The notes beneath the pieces are model-generated. The model made no database searches. It saw only the letters and a program-made list of their open reading frames with translations, and was not told the origin of the DNA. The position numbers and the translations under genes were made by a program. DNA of 64,000 bases from an uncultured Clostridia bacterium. Lineage in GTDB: Bacteria; Bacillota; Clostridia; Monoglobales; Monoglobaceae. Position 1 is the first letter of the stretch, and each line of letters opens with the position of its first letter. The DNA is taken from the NCBI GenBank assembly GCA_934454115.1, contig CAKSFQ010000010.1, positions 11,119 through 75,118 on the forward strand, given 5' to 3'. Below are positions 1-9,775 of the stretch, piece by piece.

Positions 1-431
1 GGAGACAAAAGGGGACCGGCCGTGCCCGTCAAGGCAGTATCCGCGCTCCGCAGTGGGTTGGCGGCGGTGTTGCACTCGGCCCCAAGCCCAGAGATTACAG
101 ATACACTGTAAACAAGAAGGTAAGACGTATGGCCTTAAAGTCCGCGCTGTCTTCTAAGGTAGAAGAGAACGAGATCATCGTTTTGGACGCTTTTTCCTGC
201 GATGAGATCAAGACCAAGCAGGTGACCACTCTTTTAAAGAACCTGAACGTCAATGAGAAGGCGCTGATTGTTCTTCCGGAGAACGATAAAAACGTTGTAC
301 TTTCTGCAAGAAATATCAAGGGCGTTGACACAACCTATGTGGGTGCAATCAATACCTACGAGGTTTTGAATCATACCAAGTGCATCATCTTAAAGGATGC
401 GGTAACCAAGCTTGAGGAGGTGTACGCATAA
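1..431 (+). CDS. rplD: 50S ribosomal protein L4, 3' part
   Basis: The start lies before the window. Reading from base 3, the frame gives [20 protein letters not shown], the conserved L4 loop that reaches into the peptide exit tunnel, and then the globular C-terminal half ending KLEEVYA. L4 binds 23S rRNA early in 50S assembly and in some bacteria also represses its own S10 operon. The stop codon shares one base with the rplW start, which indicates translational coupling. Family assignment is certain; only the N-terminal part is missing. Confidence 0.97.
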   Translation, partial: RQKGTGRARQGSIRAPQWVGGGVALGPKPRDYRYTVNKKVRRMALKSALSSKVEENEIIVLDAFSCDEIKTKQVTTLLKNLNVNEKALIVLPENDKNVVLSARNIKGVDTTYVGAINTYEVLNHTKCIILKDAVTKLEEVYA

Positions 432-715
432 TGTTGGCACACGATATTATCAGAAGACCGATTGTTACAGAACGGAGTATGGATCAGGTTGCAGACCGCA
501 AGTACACCTTTGAGGTTGCAAGAGGCGCAAACAAGATTCAGATCAAAAAAGCAGTGGAAGAGATCTTTAAGGTAGAGGTCGAGAAAGTGACTACCATGAA
601 CTATATCGGGAAACCGAAAAGACAAGGCGTATTCAGCGGCAAGCGTGCTGACTGGAAAAAGGCTGTCGTAAAGCTCAAAGAGGGAAGCAAGACGATTGAG
701 CTTTTTGAGTCTTAA
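431..715 (+). CDS. rplW: 50S ribosomal protein L23
   Basis: Protein of 94 residues starting [17 protein letters not shown], the classic L23 N-terminus. It binds 23S rRNA beside the tunnel exit, where it serves as the docking site for trigger factor and SRP. The central [20 protein letters not shown] and the following basic loop (YIGKPKRQG) are standard. The start ATG overlaps the rplD stop by one base and an AGGAGG lies inside rplD just upstream. Length is usual for Bacillota. Confidence 0.98.
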   Translation: MLAHDIIRRPIVTERSMDQVADRKYTFEVARGANKIQIKKAVEEIFKVEVEKVTTMNYIGKPKRQGVFSGKRADWKKAVVKLKEGSKTIELFES

Positions 716-755
716 TCATCTGCCTTTCAAAATTTGCAGATAAGGAGATTTTAAA

Positions 756-1589
756 ATGGGAATTAAAAAATATAAGCCGACGACCCCGTCCCGGCGTCAT
801 ATGACGGTTTCCACGTTTGAAGAGATTGACAAGGTCGCTCCGGAAAAATCTCTTCTCCGCCCGCTTTCCAGTAAAGCCGGCCGTAACGCACAAGGAAAAA
901 TCACCGTTCGTCACCGTGGCTGCGGCGCAAAGAGAAAATACAGAGTCATTGATTTTAAAAGATACAAAGACGGCATGAACGCAACGGTTCTCTCCGTGGA
1001 ATACGATCCGAACCGCAGCGCCAATATCGCTTTGATCGAGTATGAGGATGGCGTAAAGAACTACATCGTAGCGCCTCTCGGCTTGAAAAAGGGTGATGTC
1101 GTTGTATCGGGTACCGGCGCCGATATTAAGCCCGGTAACGCGATGGAATTAAAGGATATCCCGGTTGGTACCCTGGTGTACAATATCGAGATGAACCCCG
1201 GAAAGGGCGGTCAGCTTGTTCGCAGCGCCGGTGTCACGGCACAGCTTTTGGCAAAGGAAAACGGCTACGCACAGCTGAGACTTCCGTCCGGTGAGGTTCG
1301 TATGATCCGTTTAAATTGCCGCGCAACCATCGGTCAGGTCGGCAATAACGATCACTCCAATGTCAATATCGGTAAAGCCGGAAGAAAGCGTCACATGGGC
1401 TTCCGTCCGACGGTCCGCGGTGTTGTTATGAACCCGAACGACCACCCGCACGGCGGTGGTGAAGGTAAGTCCCCGATCGGTATGCCGAGTCCGGTAACGC
1501 CGTGGGGTAAGCCTGCTCTGGGTTACAAGACCAGAAACAAGAAGAAAAAGTCGAACAAGTTCATCGTGAAGAGACGGAACAGCAAGTAA
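756..1589 (+). CDS. rplB: 50S ribosomal protein L2
   Basis: Protein of 277 residues starting [19 protein letters not shown], typical of L2, the primary 23S rRNA-binding protein near the peptidyl transferase centre. The C-terminal segment [19 protein letters not shown] (about residues 225-243) holds the conserved His implicated in peptidyl transfer function. It is preceded by AAGGAG about 8 bases upstream of the ATG. Full length, no oddities. Confidence 0.99.
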   Translation: MGIKKYKPTTPSRRHMTVSTFEEIDKVAPEKSLLRPLSSKAGRNAQGKITVRHRGCGAKRKYRVIDFKRYKDGMNATVLSVEYDPNRSANIALIEYEDGVKNYIVAPLGLKKGDVVVSGTGADIKPGNAMELKDIPVGTLVYNIEMNPGKGGQLVRSAGVTAQLLAKENGYAQLRLPSGEVRMIRLNCRATIGQVGNNDHSNVNIGKAGRKRHMGFRPTVRGVVMNPNDHPHGGGEGKSPIGMPSPVTPWGKPALGYKTRNKKKKSNKFIVKRRNSK

Positions 1590-1601
1590 GGAGGGAATCA
1601 C

Positions 1602-1874
1602 ATGGGAAGAAGTATTAAAAAGGGACCTTTCGTTGATGCGAAGCTGCTTGCCAGAATTGTTGCCATGAACGAAAAGAACGAGAAAAACGTTTTAAAGACC
1701 TGGTCGAGAGCTTCTACTATATTCCCGGAGATGGTTGGACATACCATTGCGGTTTATGATGGAAGAAAGCACGTTCCGGTATATGTGAGCGAGGATATGG
1801 TTGGGCACAAGCTCGGCGAATTTGCTCCTACCAGAACTTACAGAGGTCATGCCGGCGCGAAGACATCCAAATAA
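1602..1874 (+). CDS. rpsS: 30S ribosomal protein S19
   Basis: Protein of 90 residues ([16 protein letters not shown]...), the usual length. S19 forms a complex with S13 in the 30S head and contacts the A site. The conserved [17 protein letters not shown] region is present near the C-terminus. A strong AAGGAGGG precedes the ATG and the gap to rplB is 12 bases. Confidence 0.99.
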   Translation: MGRSIKKGPFVDAKLLARIVAMNEKNEKNVLKTWSRASTIFPEMVGHTIAVYDGRKHVPVYVSEDMVGHKLGEFAPTRTYRGHAGAKTSK

Positions 1875-1917
1875 GTCGCGCTGAGGAATTAGATTGATGA
1901 AAGGAGCTGCACAGAAC

Positions 1918-2253
1918 ATGGAAGCAGTAGCAAAAGTTACACATGTACGCATTGCACCCAGAAAAGTCCGCATCGTGATCGACTTGATCAGAAATAAGTC
2001 CGTCGGCGAGGCAATCGGTATTTTAAAGAATACCCCGAAGGCTGCAAGTCCCGTTGTGGAAAAGCTGCTCAAGTCTGCAATGGCAAACGCAGAGAACAAC
2101 CACAAAATGAATGTGGAAAACCTCTATGTTGCGGAAGTATATGCAGATCAGGGCCCCACACTCAAGAGAGTACAGGCGAGAGCGCAGGGACGTGCGTTCA
2201 GAATCAATAAAAAGACAAGCCACATTACGTTAAAACTTCGGGAGAAGGAATAA
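1918..2253 (+). CDS. rplV: 50S ribosomal protein L22
   Basis: Protein of 111 residues from the ATG at 1918 ([20 protein letters not shown]). Upstream in-frame TTG (1894) and ATG (1897) codons exist, but the AAGGAG at 1901-1906 would lie inside the longer reading, so 1918 is the better start. L22 lines the exit tunnel together with L4; its beta-hairpin is in the segment around [19 protein letters not shown]. Confidence 0.98.
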   Translation: MEAVAKVTHVRIAPRKVRIVIDLIRNKSVGEAIGILKNTPKAASPVVEKLLKSAMANAENNHKMNVENLYVAEVYADQGPTLKRVQARAQGRAFRINKKTSHITLKLREKE

Positions 2254-2270
2254 GATAGGAGGTAAAAAGT

Positions 2271-2969
2271 ATGGGTCAGAAAGTTAATCCACACGGTCTC
2301 AGAGTCGGCATTATTAAGGACTGGGATTCCCGTTGGTTTGCTGACAAAAAGAACTTCGGTGACAGTCTCGTAGAGGACTATAACCTCAGAGTCTTCCTCA
2401 AGAAGAAATTATTCCTGGCCGGAGTTGCTAAAATCGAAATCGAGAAGTTTGCGAATAAAATTCGTATTTCCATCCATGCAGGTAAGCCCGGTATCGTAAT
2501 CGGTAAGGGCGGAAGCGAAATCGAAAAACTCAAGAAAGAGTTAGAGAAGATGACCGGCAAGACGATTATCCTGAACGTGATCGAGGTCAAGGTTCCGGAT
2601 ATGAGCGCGCAGCTGGTTGCCGAAAACATCGCATCGCAGCTGGAGAGACGTATTTCTTTCCGTAAGGCAATGAAACAGTGCATGGGCCGTACCATGAAGC
2701 TGGGCGCAAAGGGAATCAAGACCTGCGTTTCCGGTCGTGTCGGCGGTGCAGAAATCGCGAGAACAGAGCAGTATCATGAGGGAACCATTCCCCTTCAGAC
2801 ATTGAGAGCAGACATTGACTACGGGTTTACCGAGGCAAACACGACCTATGGCAAGCTTGGCGTTAAGGTTTGGATCTACAAAGGTGAAATCCTTGCCGAA
2901 AGCAAGAATGCTGCACCGGCAGAGGAGAAGAAGCCTGCTCCCAGACGCAGAGAAGGAGGGAGAAAGTAA
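2271..2969 (+). CDS. rpsC: 30S ribosomal protein S3
   Basis: Protein of 232 residues with the N-terminal [20 protein letters not shown], a KH domain ([20 protein letters not shown], about residues 72-91) and the C-terminal S3 domain ([20 protein letters not shown]). S3 sits at the mRNA entry tunnel and takes part in the helicase activity of the ribosome. The tail is Ala/Lys/Pro rich. AGGAGG lies upstream of the ATG. Its stop overlaps the rplP start by one base. Confidence 0.99.
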   Translation: MGQKVNPHGLRVGIIKDWDSRWFADKKNFGDSLVEDYNLRVFLKKKLFLAGVAKIEIEKFANKIRISIHAGKPGIVIGKGGSEIEKLKKELEKMTGKTIILNVIEVKVPDMSAQLVAENIASQLERRISFRKAMKQCMGRTMKLGAKGIKTCVSGRVGGAEIARTEQYHEGTIPLQTLRADIDYGFTEANTTYGKLGVKVWIYKGEILAESKNAAPAEEKKPAPRRREGGRK

Positions 2970-3400
2970 TGTTATCACCGAAGAGAGTAAAGCGCAGAAA
3001 GGTACAGCGCGGCAGAATGAAAGGCGCTGCACATCGCGGTAATAAGGTTGTATACGGCGATTACGGCCTGCAGGCGCTCAGCCCTGCCTGGGTTACCAGT
3101 AACCAGATCGAGGCTGCCCGTATTGCAATGACCCGTTATACCAAGAGAGGCGGTCAGGTTTGGATTAAGATCTTCCCGGATAAGCCCGTTACGGCAAAAC
3201 CGGCTGAGACCCGTATGGGTAGCGGTAAAGGTTCTCCGGAGTACTGGGTAGCTGTGGTAAAGCCCGGCCGTGTTATGTTTGAAATTGGCGGAGTTAGTGA
3301 AGAAGTTGCGCGCGAGGCATTGCGTCTTGCAATGCATAAGCTCCCCTTAAAGTGTAAGTTTGTCAGAAAAGCTGACCAAGAAACGGAAGGTGATAGTTAA
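2969..3400 (+). CDS. rplP: 50S ribosomal protein L16
   Basis: Protein of 143 residues starting [20 protein letters not shown]16 organises the tRNA A and P sites of the 50S subunit. The conserved motif [18 protein letters not shown] is present at about residues 82-99. One-base start/stop overlaps with rpsC before and rpmC after suggest coupled translation of the three. Confidence 0.99.
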   Translation: MLSPKRVKRRKVQRGRMKGAAHRGNKVVYGDYGLQALSPAWVTSNQIEAARIAMTRYTKRGGQVWIKIFPDKPVTAKPAETRMGSGKGSPEYWVAVVKPGRVMFEIGGVSEEVAREALRLAMHKLPLKCKFVRKADQETEGDS

Positions 3401-3612
3401 TGAAAATTCAGGATATTAGAGACCTTTCAACGCAGGAGCTTGAGGATAAGATCAAGGACTTAAAGGAAGAGCTTTTTAACCTTCGTTTCCAGAACGCTAC
3501 CAACCAGCTGGATAATCCCATGAGAATTGCTAGCGTCAAAAAGGACATTGCAAGAGTTAAAACGGTTCTCAAGGAAAAAGAGCTTGGGATTCATACAAGC
3601 GTAAATGCGTAG
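3400..3612 (+). CDS. rpmC: 50S ribosomal protein L29
   Basis: Protein of 70 residues, two helices, with the family signature [20 protein letters not shown]29 lies next to L23 at the tunnel exit. The ATG overlaps the rplP stop by one base, with GAAGGTGA inside rplP as the likely ribosome binding site. Confidence 0.98.
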   Translation: MKIQDIRDLSTQELEDKIKDLKEELFNLRFQNATNQLDNPMRIASVKKDIARVKTVLKEKELGIHTSVNA

Positions 3613-3624
3613 GAGGTGTAGAGA

Positions 3625-3882
3625 ATGAGCGAACGTAATTACCGTAAGACCCGTATCGGCGAGGTCGTAAGCGATAAGATGGATAAGACAATCGTTGTCG
3701 CAATCAAAGAGCATGAGAAACACCCACTTTACAGCAAGGTCATGAAACGCACCTATAAGCTGAAGGCGCATGACGAGAACAATGTTTGCGGCATTGGTGA
3801 CAGAGTCAAAGTCATGGAGACCCGTCCTCTTTCCAAGGATAAGAGATGGAGACTGGTTGAAATTGTGGAGAAAGCGAAATAA
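3625..3882 (+). CDS. rpsQ: 30S ribosomal protein S17
   Basis: Protein of 85 residues ([25 protein letters not shown]...), an OB-fold 16S rRNA-binding protein needed early in 30S assembly. The [20 protein letters not shown] segment is the conserved loop. AGGAGG is located 8 bases before the ATG. A 96-base spacer follows before rplN, longer than most gaps in this cluster, with no open frame of its own. Confidence 0.98.
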   Translation: MSERNYRKTRIGEVVSDKMDKTIVVAIKEHEKHPLYSKVMKRTYKLKAHDENNVCGIGDRVKVMETRPLSKDKRWRLVEIVEKAK

Positions 3883-3978
3883 AACGCTTGGAATCGGAGC
3901 GTGGCGTATGATGGCCGCTTCGATGATCTGGAGATTGCCGCGGCAGTCTCGTAATAATGGAATAGGAGGAAATCCGAT

Positions 3979-4347
3979 ATGATTCAACAGCAGACAATAT
4001 TAAAGGTTGCTGATAACAGCGGTGCAAAAGAAATCCTTTGCATTCGCGTACTCGGCGGATCTTTTCGGCGTTACGGCAACATCGGCGATGTCATCGTTGC
4101 TTCTGTAAAAAAAGCAACGCCCGGCGGTGCGGTTAAAAAAGGTGACGTTGTAAAGGCTGTTATCGTCCGCAGTGTCAACGGCGTAAAGCGCGCAGACGGA
4201 TCCAAGATTCGCTTTGACGAAAACGCTGCCGTTATCATCCGTGACGACAAAACCCCGAGAGGCACCCGTATCTTTGGGCCGGTAGCCAGAGAGCTGAGAG
4301 ATAAAGAATATATGAAGATTCTGTCCCTGGCGCCTGAAGTACTCTAA
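3979..4347 (+). CDS. rplN: 50S ribosomal protein L14
   Basis: Protein of 122 residues starting [20 protein letters not shown], the L14 signature. L14 lies at the subunit interface and forms bridge B8 with 16S rRNA. The central [20 protein letters not shown] and C-terminal [19 protein letters not shown] are standard. Good AGGAGG upstream. First gene of the spc segment. Confidence 0.99.
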   Translation: MIQQQTILKVADNSGAKEILCIRVLGGSFRRYGNIGDVIVASVKKATPGGAVKKGDVVKAVIVRSVNGVKRADGSKIRFDENAAVIIRDDKTPRGTRIFGPVARELRDKEYMKILSLAPEVL

Positions 4348-4442
4348 AAATATGTTCTTCTGCCGATCGGGCAGGAGTGATTCGTGTCGGCGCGTCTGCG
4401 CCGCACATAGGCCTTTTCAGTTTGAAAAAAGGAGGAAAGACA

Positions 4443-4760
4443 ATGGCTAAGATGCATGTGAAGACCGGCGATGAGGTTATGGTTTTATCCGGCAAGGATA
4501 AAGGCAAAAAGGGCAAGGTTTTGTCCGTAAACCCGGAAAAGCGCATGGTTATTGTGGAGGGAGTTTCCATGGCCACCAAGCATAAAAAGCCCAGAAGAAT
4601 GGGTGAAAGCGGCGGCATCATGAAGCAGGAAACCCCGATCTACGCAAGCAAGGTTATGAATGTTTGCGGAAAATGCGGAGCACCCAGCAGAGTGGGACGT
4701 AAGGTTTTAGAGGATGGAACCCACGTTCGTTACTGCAAGAAGTGCGGCGAAACATTCTAG
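4443..4760 (+). CDS. rplX: 50S ribosomal protein L24
   Basis: Protein of 105 residues from ATG 4443, chosen because AAAGGAGG lies directly upstream; an in-frame extension to 4377 has no such signal. KOW domain at residues 6-40 (GDEVMVLSGKDKGKKGKVL). The C-terminus carries two cysteine pairs (CGKCG and CKKCG), so this is a zinc-ribbon form of L24. L24 is one of the two initiators of 50S assembly. Confidence 0.98.
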   Translation: MAKMHVKTGDEVMVLSGKDKGKKGKVLSVNPEKRMVIVEGVSMATKHKKPRRMGESGGIMKQETPIYASKVMNVCGKCGAPSRVGRKVLEDGTHVRYCKKCGETF

Positions 4761-4787
4761 ATATAAAGAAAGGAGGTTTCACTCTCA

Positions 4788-5324
4788 ATGAGACTGGAAG
4801 AGAAGTACACAAAAGAAATCAAAGACGCTCTGATGAAAAAATTCAGCTATAAGAGCGTGATGCAGATTCCGAAGCTCGAAAAAATCGTGATTAACATGGG
4901 CGTAGGCGATGCAAGAGAGAATGCAAAGGCGGCAGAGAGCGCTGCAAACGACCTGACGCTGATTACCGGTCAGAAGGCTGTTATCACCAAGGCGAAGAAG
5001 TCCGTCGCAACGTTTAAGGTAAGAGAAGGCATGAACATCGGCTGCAAGGTTACGCTGAGAGGCTCTAAGATGTACGAGTTTGCAGATCGTCTGTTCAATG
5101 CAGCGCTGCCCCGCGTACGTGACTTTCGCGGGATTAACCCCAATTCCTTTGACGGCCGTGGTAACTACGCACTGGGTATCAAGGAGCAGCTGATTTTCCC
5201 TGAAATCGACTATGATAAGATCGATAAAATCCGGGGTATGGATATCATCTTTGTAACCACGGCGCATACCGATGAGGAAGCACGTGAGCTTTTGACTTTG
5301 ATGGGCGCACCGTTCATGAAATAA
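4788..5324 (+). CDS. rplE: 50S ribosomal protein L5
   Basis: Protein of 178 residues with the signatures [16 protein letters not shown] and [20 protein letters not shown]5 binds 5S rRNA and forms bridge B1b with S13. The start has AAAGGAGG upstream. Length and ends are as expected for Bacillota. Confidence 0.99.
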   Translation: MRLEEKYTKEIKDALMKKFSYKSVMQIPKLEKIVINMGVGDARENAKAAESAANDLTLITGQKAVITKAKKSVATFKVREGMNIGCKVTLRGSKMYEFADRLFNAALPRVRDFRGINPNSFDGRGNYALGIKEQLIFPEIDYDKIDKIRGMDIIFVTTAHTDEEARELLTLMGAPFMK

Positions 5325-5349
5325 GAACCGAATAGGAGGATGAAGAATC

Positions 5350-5535
5350 ATGGCGAAAAAGTCTATGGTTATAAAGCAGCAAAGAAAGCAAAAGTATGCG
5401 AGTCGCGAATACAACAGATGTAAGATTTGCGGCAGACCCCATGCTTACCTTCGTAAGTTCGGTATTTGCAGAATTTGTTTCCGTGAGCTTGCTTATAAAG
5501 GTCAGATTCCGGGTGTCAAGAAGGCGTCCTGGTAA
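5350..5535 (+). CDS. rpsZ: 30S ribosomal protein S14, zinc type
   Basis: Protein of 61 residues with four cysteines in two CxxC pairs (RCKICG and GICRICF), the short zinc-binding form of S14 that Bacillota use under zinc-replete conditions. It completes the 30S head. AGGAGG precedes the ATG. No second zinc-free S14 is seen in the window. Confidence 0.98.
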   Translation: MAKKSMVIKQQRKQKYASREYNRCKICGRPHAYLRKFGICRICFRELAYKGQIPGVKKASW

Positions 5536-5548
5536 GCACCTGACGAAA

Positions 5549-5632
5549 GGCGCAGCAAGCTGCGCCGCATGATATAAGAACCAGAGGACAGGTGGCTGCA
5601 TCATTGGAACGGACAGCCAAACCGGCCCCTGT
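5549..5632 (+). other. structured spacer RNA upstream of rpsH
   Basis: The 124-base gap between rpsZ and rpsH can fold into two elements. The first is a 7-bp stem with a CAAG loop (GGCGCAG at 5549-5555, CTGCGCC at 5560-5566). The second is a two-part stem: ACAGG 5588-5592 with CCTGT 5628-5632, enclosing GGCTG 5594-5598 with CAGCC 5614-5618, with an asymmetric internal loop. Position just before the S8 gene makes an S8-binding regulatory site conceivable; this is inference. Confidence 0.4.
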
Positions 5633-5659
5633 ATTCCGCTAAGATAGGAGGTTAGAACT

Positions 5660-6058
5660 ATGCATATTACAGATCCGATCGCAGATATGCTGACTAGAAT
5701 CAGAAATGCCAACAATGCCAGACATACCACTGTCGACATTCCGGCTTCTAATATGAAAAAGGCAATCGCAAAAATCCTGTTGGATGAGGGTTATGTCAAG
5801 AATGTAGAAGTGATTGACGATAACATCCAGGGTGTGATCCGTATTACTTTAAAGTACGGTGAAAACAAGCAGAAGGTTCTCACCGGCTTAAAGAGAGTAA
5901 GTAAGCCCGGTCTGAGATCCTACGCATCCAAAGAGGAGCTCCCCAAGGTGTTAAAGGGCTTGGGTATTGCGATTATTTCTACGTCTAAGGGCGTGATGAC
6001 AGATAAGGAGGCACGTCGTCAGAACGTTGGCGGCGAGGTCCTGGCATTTATTTGGTAA
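5660..6058 (+). CDS. rpsH: 30S ribosomal protein S8
   Basis: Protein of 132 residues ([22 protein letters not shown]...), with the C-terminal signature [27 protein letters not shown]8 binds the central domain of 16S rRNA; in E. coli it also represses the spc operon by binding mRNA. AGGAGG is upstream of the ATG. Confidence 0.99.
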   Translation: MHITDPIADMLTRIRNANNARHTTVDIPASNMKKAIAKILLDEGYVKNVEVIDDNIQGVIRITLKYGENKQKVLTGLKRVSKPGLRSYASKEELPKVLKGLGIAIISTSKGVMTDKEARRQNVGGEVLAFIW

Positions 6059-6075
6059 GAAAGGAGGAGAGTTCA

Positions 6076-6621
6076 TTGTCTCGTATAGGAAAAATGCCGA
6101 TTACAGTTCCGGCAGGCGTGACTGTAACCATCGGCGCAAACAATGAAGTTACCGTAAAGGGTCCTAAAGGCGAGCTTGTACAGCGCATGCCGGCGGACAT
6201 CATGATAGAACAGAGCGGCGAAACCATTGAGGTGAAACGTCCGACAGACGATAAGGAACACAGATCTCTGCACGGTCTGACCCGGAGCCTGCTCCATAAT
6301 ATGGTAGTGGGCGTGACCGACGGCTTCAAAAAGCAGCTGGAGATTAACGGTGTCGGTTACAGAGCAGCAATGCAGGGTAATAAGTTGGTTATGAACCTCG
6401 GTTATTCTCACCAGGTTGAGATGGAACCGGCTGATGGTATCACCATTGAGGTTCCGCAGCCGAACCAGATCATCATCTCCGGTTCGGATAAGCAGAAGGT
6501 TGGCCAGTTTGCGGCCAATGTCCGCGAGAAGAGACCGCCTGAGCCTTATAAGGGCAAGGGTATTAAATACGTTGATGAACACATCAGACGTAAGGAAGGT
6601 AAAGCTGGTTCTAAGAAGTAA
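6076..6621 (+). CDS. rplF: 50S ribosomal protein L6
   Basis: Protein of 181 residues from a TTG start at 6076, giving (M)[19 protein letters not shown], the normal L6 N-terminus. AAGGAGGA at 6061-6068 lies at proper spacing. Two repeated L6 domains follow, ending [20 protein letters not shown], the conserved sarcin-ricin-loop-proximal segment. TTG is the only start that fits the family. Confidence 0.97.
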   Translation: MSRIGKMPITVPAGVTVTIGANNEVTVKGPKGELVQRMPADIMIEQSGETIEVKRPTDDKEHRSLHGLTRSLLHNMVVGVTDGFKKQLEINGVGYRAAMQGNKLVMNLGYSHQVEMEPADGITIEVPQPNQIIISGSDKQKVGQFAANVREKRPPEPYKGKGIKYVDEHIRRKEGKAGSKK

Positions 6622-6645
6622 TAACCGCAAGGAGGTGCAAACGTA

Positions 6646-7008
6646 ATGATTAAGAAGGTAAATAGTAATGTATCAAGACTTGCCAGACACGCCAGGGTCC
6701 GCAAAAAGGTTTCCGGTACGGCTCAGTGCCCGAGACTGTGCGTGTTTCGGAGTCGGCAGAATATATACGCTCAAATCATTGACGACACAGTAGGCCATAC
6801 TCTGGTGTCTGCATCCTCTCTGGACGCAGAGCTGAAGGCAAACTACGGCGGCAACAAAGAAGCTGCAAAAGCGGTTGGCGCATTGATTGCGAAAAAGGCA
6901 ACGGAAAAGGGCATTACCGAAGTCGTTTTTGACAGAGGCGGATATGTATACCATGGCAGAGTTGCAGAACTTGCCGAGGCAGCGCGTGAGGGCGGCCTGA
7001 AATTCTAA
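6646..7008 (+). CDS. rplR: 50S ribosomal protein L18
   Basis: Protein of 120 residues with [20 protein letters not shown] and the C-terminal [20 protein letters not shown], the L18 signature. It binds 5S rRNA with L5. The start has AAGGAGG upstream. Ordinary length. Confidence 0.99.
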   Translation: MIKKVNSNVSRLARHARVRKKVSGTAQCPRLCVFRSRQNIYAQIIDDTVGHTLVSASSLDAELKANYGGNKEAAKAVGALIAKKATEKGITEVVFDRGGYVYHGRVAELAEAAREGGLKF

Positions 7009-7032
7009 TCGTGAGAAAGAGGTGAAACACAA

Positions 7033-7563
7033 ATGGCAGAAAAAGGTGAAAGAACCAAGAAGCAGCCGCGTATTGACGCAGATGCGCTGGATATACAAGA
7101 AAAAGTAGTACATCTGAACCGTGTTGCAAAGGTTGTAAAAGGTGGTAGAACCTTCCGTTTCAGCGCACTGGTAGTTGTCGGCGACGGCAACGGTCACGTG
7201 GGCTGCGGCATGGGAAAGGCAGCAGAAATTCCGGACGCAATCCGTAAGGGAATCGACGATGCCAAAAAGAACATGATTACGGTTCCGAGAGTGAAATCAA
7301 CCATTCCTCACGAGATTATCGGTGAGTATGGTGCAGGACGTGTCCTGTTAAAGCCGGCAGCAGAAGGTACCGGCGTTATTGCCGGCGGTCCTGCCCGTGC
7401 GGTATTGGAGCTGGCTGGTATCAGAGATATTCGTACCAAATGTTTGCGCAGCAACAACCCGAAGAACGTTGTTGCAGCAACCATCGAGGGTCTGGCATCT
7501 CTCAAGAGTGTGGAAGAGGTTGCTCAGCTCAGAGGGAAAAAGCCGGAAGAGATCCTCGGTTAG
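7033..7563 (+). CDS. rpsE: 30S ribosomal protein S5
   Basis: Protein of 176 residues. The N-terminal double-stranded RNA-binding domain includes [20 protein letters not shown], and the C-terminal half includes the conserved [16 protein letters not shown]5 contributes to decoding accuracy and mRNA unwinding. GAAAGAGGTG precedes the ATG. Confidence 0.99.
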   Translation: MAEKGERTKKQPRIDADALDIQEKVVHLNRVAKVVKGGRTFRFSALVVVGDGNGHVGCGMGKAAEIPDAIRKGIDDAKKNMITVPRVKSTIPHEIIGEYGAGRVLLKPAAEGTGVIAGGPARAVLELAGIRDIRTKCLRSNNPKNVVAATIEGLASLKSVEEVAQLRGKKPEEILG

Positions 7564-7593
7564 AGAAATTAGTTTAAGACAGGAGGGTTATCC

Positions 7594-7773
7594 TTGGCGA
7601 ATACAATTAAGGTTACACTGAAAAAGAGTACCATCGGATGCAAAAAGGATCAGATCGCAACCGTACAGGCGCTGGGCTTAAAAAAGATCGGCCAGACTGT
7701 TGAAAAGACCGATACGCCCCAGATCCGCGGCATGATCTTCAAGGTAAAACACCTGGTAGCAGTGTCCGAGTAA
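7594..7773 (+). CDS. rpmD: 50S ribosomal protein L30
   Basis: A small gene of 59 codons with a TTG start at 7594; AGGAGG lies at 7581-7586. The product (M)[19 protein letters not shown], with [20 protein letters not shown] and MIFKVKHLV further on, is a clear L30. Gene order rpsE-rpmD-rplO is the usual one. The 82-base gap after it holds a GCCGGAA/TTCCGGC hairpin (7791-7801 region). Confidence 0.96.
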   Translation: MANTIKVTLKKSTIGCKKDQIATVQALGLKKIGQTVEKTDTPQIRGMIFKVKHLVAVSE

Positions 7774-7855
7774 AGGCGAACACGCCGGAATCATTTCCGG
7801 CAAGGGCCGCATTGGCGGCGTCATCATTTTGAATAAAAAGGAGGAGGTGGACACA

Positions 7856-8296
7856 ATGAAACTCCATGAATTATCTCCGAGCGAAGGCTCTAAGAAGAAG
7901 GCATACAGAGTAGGCCGCGGCCATGCAAGCGGTAATGGAAAAACCAGCGGTAAGGGTCACAAGGGTCAAAATGCCCGCAGCGGCGGCGGTGTTCGGCCGG
8001 GCTTTGAAGGTGGCCAGATGCCGATTTACAGAAGATTGCCGAAGCGTGGTTTTAATAACATCTTTGCAAAGAAATATGTTTCCGTAAATGTAGAGGCACT
8101 CAACAAGCTGGAAGCCGGCACAGAGGTTACAGCCCAGGTGCTGAAAGAGGCCGGTATTATTTCCAAGATTTGCGACGGCGTAGTGATTTTAGGCCGCGGT
8201 GAACTGGATAAAAAGCTGAACGTAAAAGCAAAGCGGTTCAGCGAAAGCGCAGCAAAGAAGATTGAGGCTGCCGGCGGAAAGGCTGAGGTGGTATAA
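7856..8296 (+). CDS. rplO: 50S ribosomal protein L15
   Basis: Protein of 146 residues from ATG 7856 ([20 protein letters not shown]); GGAGGAGG upstream decides this start over one 27 bases earlier. The glycine/lysine-rich N-terminal extension ([20 protein letters not shown]) and [15 protein letters not shown] are family signatures. L15 is a late 50S assembly protein. secY follows after 2 bases. Confidence 0.98.
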   Translation: MKLHELSPSEGSKKKAYRVGRGHASGNGKTSGKGHKGQNARSGGGVRPGFEGGQMPIYRRLPKRGFNNIFAKKYVSVNVEALNKLEAGTEVTAQVLKEAGIISKICDGVVILGRGELDKKLNVKAKRFSESAAKKIEAAGGKAEVV

Positions 8297-8298
8297 CA

Positions 8299-9579
8299 AT
8301 GATCGATACAATCAAAAACGCATGGAAGATTGTCGACCTGAGAAAAAAACTGATTTACACCTTTGTGATGTTGGTAATTTTCCGTTTGGGTTCTTGTATT
8401 CCGGTTCCGCTGCTGGATCCGGCGCAGATGCAGTCGCTCTTTAGTGCTGAAAATTCCATGTTTGGTTTTATTGATATGGTGTCCGGCGGTGCGTTCCAGA
8501 ATGCAACCATTTTTGCGATGAGTATTACGCCGTACATCAACTCGTCCATTATTATGCAGCTTTTATGCGTTGCAATCCCTGCTTTAGAGCGTATGCAGAA
8601 AGAGGGCGAGGACGGCAGAAAAAAGATCGGTCAGATGATGCGTTACGGAACAGTTGTTCTGGCGCTGGTTCAGGCCATCGGTCTTTACTTCCTGTTAAAA
8701 TCCTACGGGGCAGTTACCAACCCCGGTTTTACTTCTGCGGTGGTTGTTATTACCACCTTTACGGCAGGTACTGCATTTTTAATGTGGTTGGGTGAGCAGA
8801 TTACGGAAAAAGGCGTAGGTAACGGTATTTCCCTGATTATCTTTGCCGGTATCGTATCCAGAATCCCCGGTATGTTTGTGTCCCTCTGGGCCTATCTCCA
8901 GAGCGGAAACCTGAACTGGATCGGCGCGCTTGCGTTGGTCGTACTCGCGCTGGTTGTCATCGGCGTGGTTGTTGCCATGAACGAAGCAGAGCGCAGAATC
9001 CCGGTTCAGTACGCAAAACGTGTTGTCGGCAGAAAAATGTACGGCGGCCAGAGCACCCATATTCCGATCAAGGTTGCGGCAGCCGGCGTTATTCCGATCA
9101 TTTTTGCAATGTCTATTATGGCATTCCCCGGCACGATTGCCAGCTTTTTCGGCGTGCAGGCCGGTGACAAGGGCTTCTGGGGCGCTTTCCTTTGGGTATT
9201 CTCCAGTTCCTCTTGGATTTATGCTGTATTGTACTTCCTGCTGATTATCTTCTTCACTTATTTCTATACGGCAATTCAGTTTAATCCGATTGAGATGTCG
9301 AATAACATGAAGAAGAACGGCGGATTTATCCCCGGTATCCGTCCGGGGCGTCCTACCTCGGATTATATTTCCAAGGTATTGTCCAGAATCACTTTGGCCG
9401 GTGCAATTTTCCTCGGTCTGATTGCTGTGCTTCCGATCTTTATGAATTTGGGACTTCACATTTCCAATTTCGCAATCGGCGGTACGTCTCTCCTGATCGT
9501 TGTGGGTGTTGCTCTGGAAACGGTTAAGGATCTGGAATCCCAGATGCTCATGAGACACTATAAGGGCTTCTTGGAATAA
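8299..9579 (+). CDS. secY: protein translocase subunit SecY
   Basis: Membrane protein of 426 residues with ten predicted transmembrane segments; it forms the protein-conducting channel of the Sec translocon. Family motifs visible: GGAFQNATIFAMSITPYINS (plug/TM2 region, about residues 63-82), ERRIPVQYAKRVVGRKMYGG (cytoplasmic loop C4, about 230-249) and GIRPGRPTSDYI (loop C5, ribosome/SecA contact). It lies 2 bases after rplO, so its synthesis is tied to the ribosomal operon. Confidence 0.99.
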   Translation: MIDTIKNAWKIVDLRKKLIYTFVMLVIFRLGSCIPVPLLDPAQMQSLFSAENSMFGFIDMVSGGAFQNATIFAMSITPYINSSIIMQLLCVAIPALERMQKEGEDGRKKIGQMMRYGTVVLALVQAIGLYFLLKSYGAVTNPGFTSAVVVITTFTAGTAFLMWLGEQITEKGVGNGISLIIFAGIVSRIPGMFVSLWAYLQSGNLNWIGALALVVLALVVIGVVVAMNEAERRIPVQYAKRVVGRKMYGGQSTHIPIKVAAAGVIPIIFAMSIMAFPGTIASFFGVQAGDKGFWGAFLWVFSSSSWIYAVLYFLLIIFFTYFYTAIQFNPIEMSNNMKKNGGFIPGIRPGRPTSDYISKVLSRITLAGAIFLGLIAVLPIFMNLGLHISNFAIGGTSLLIVVGVALETVKDLESQMLMRHYKGFLE

Positions 9580-9775
9580 AATGAATACGCTGCACAGCTT
9601 TGTGCAAACGAAGGAAGAGTAGGGAGCGTGGATGCAAAAGCATAACCGGTTCCTGCTCTATCCGTTTTTAAGAATTAAATTCAAAAAAACCGTTTTTTTG
9701 GTATAGAACCAAACAATGTGAGCAATTTGGATCCAAAAAATGACATAATCTGGAAACAGAAAGGATATGGGAATT

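Noticed and set aside
8779..9558. 259-codon minus-strand frame over secY
   Set aside because: Shadow; His/Asn/Arg-rich translation typical of antisense to membrane protein codons.
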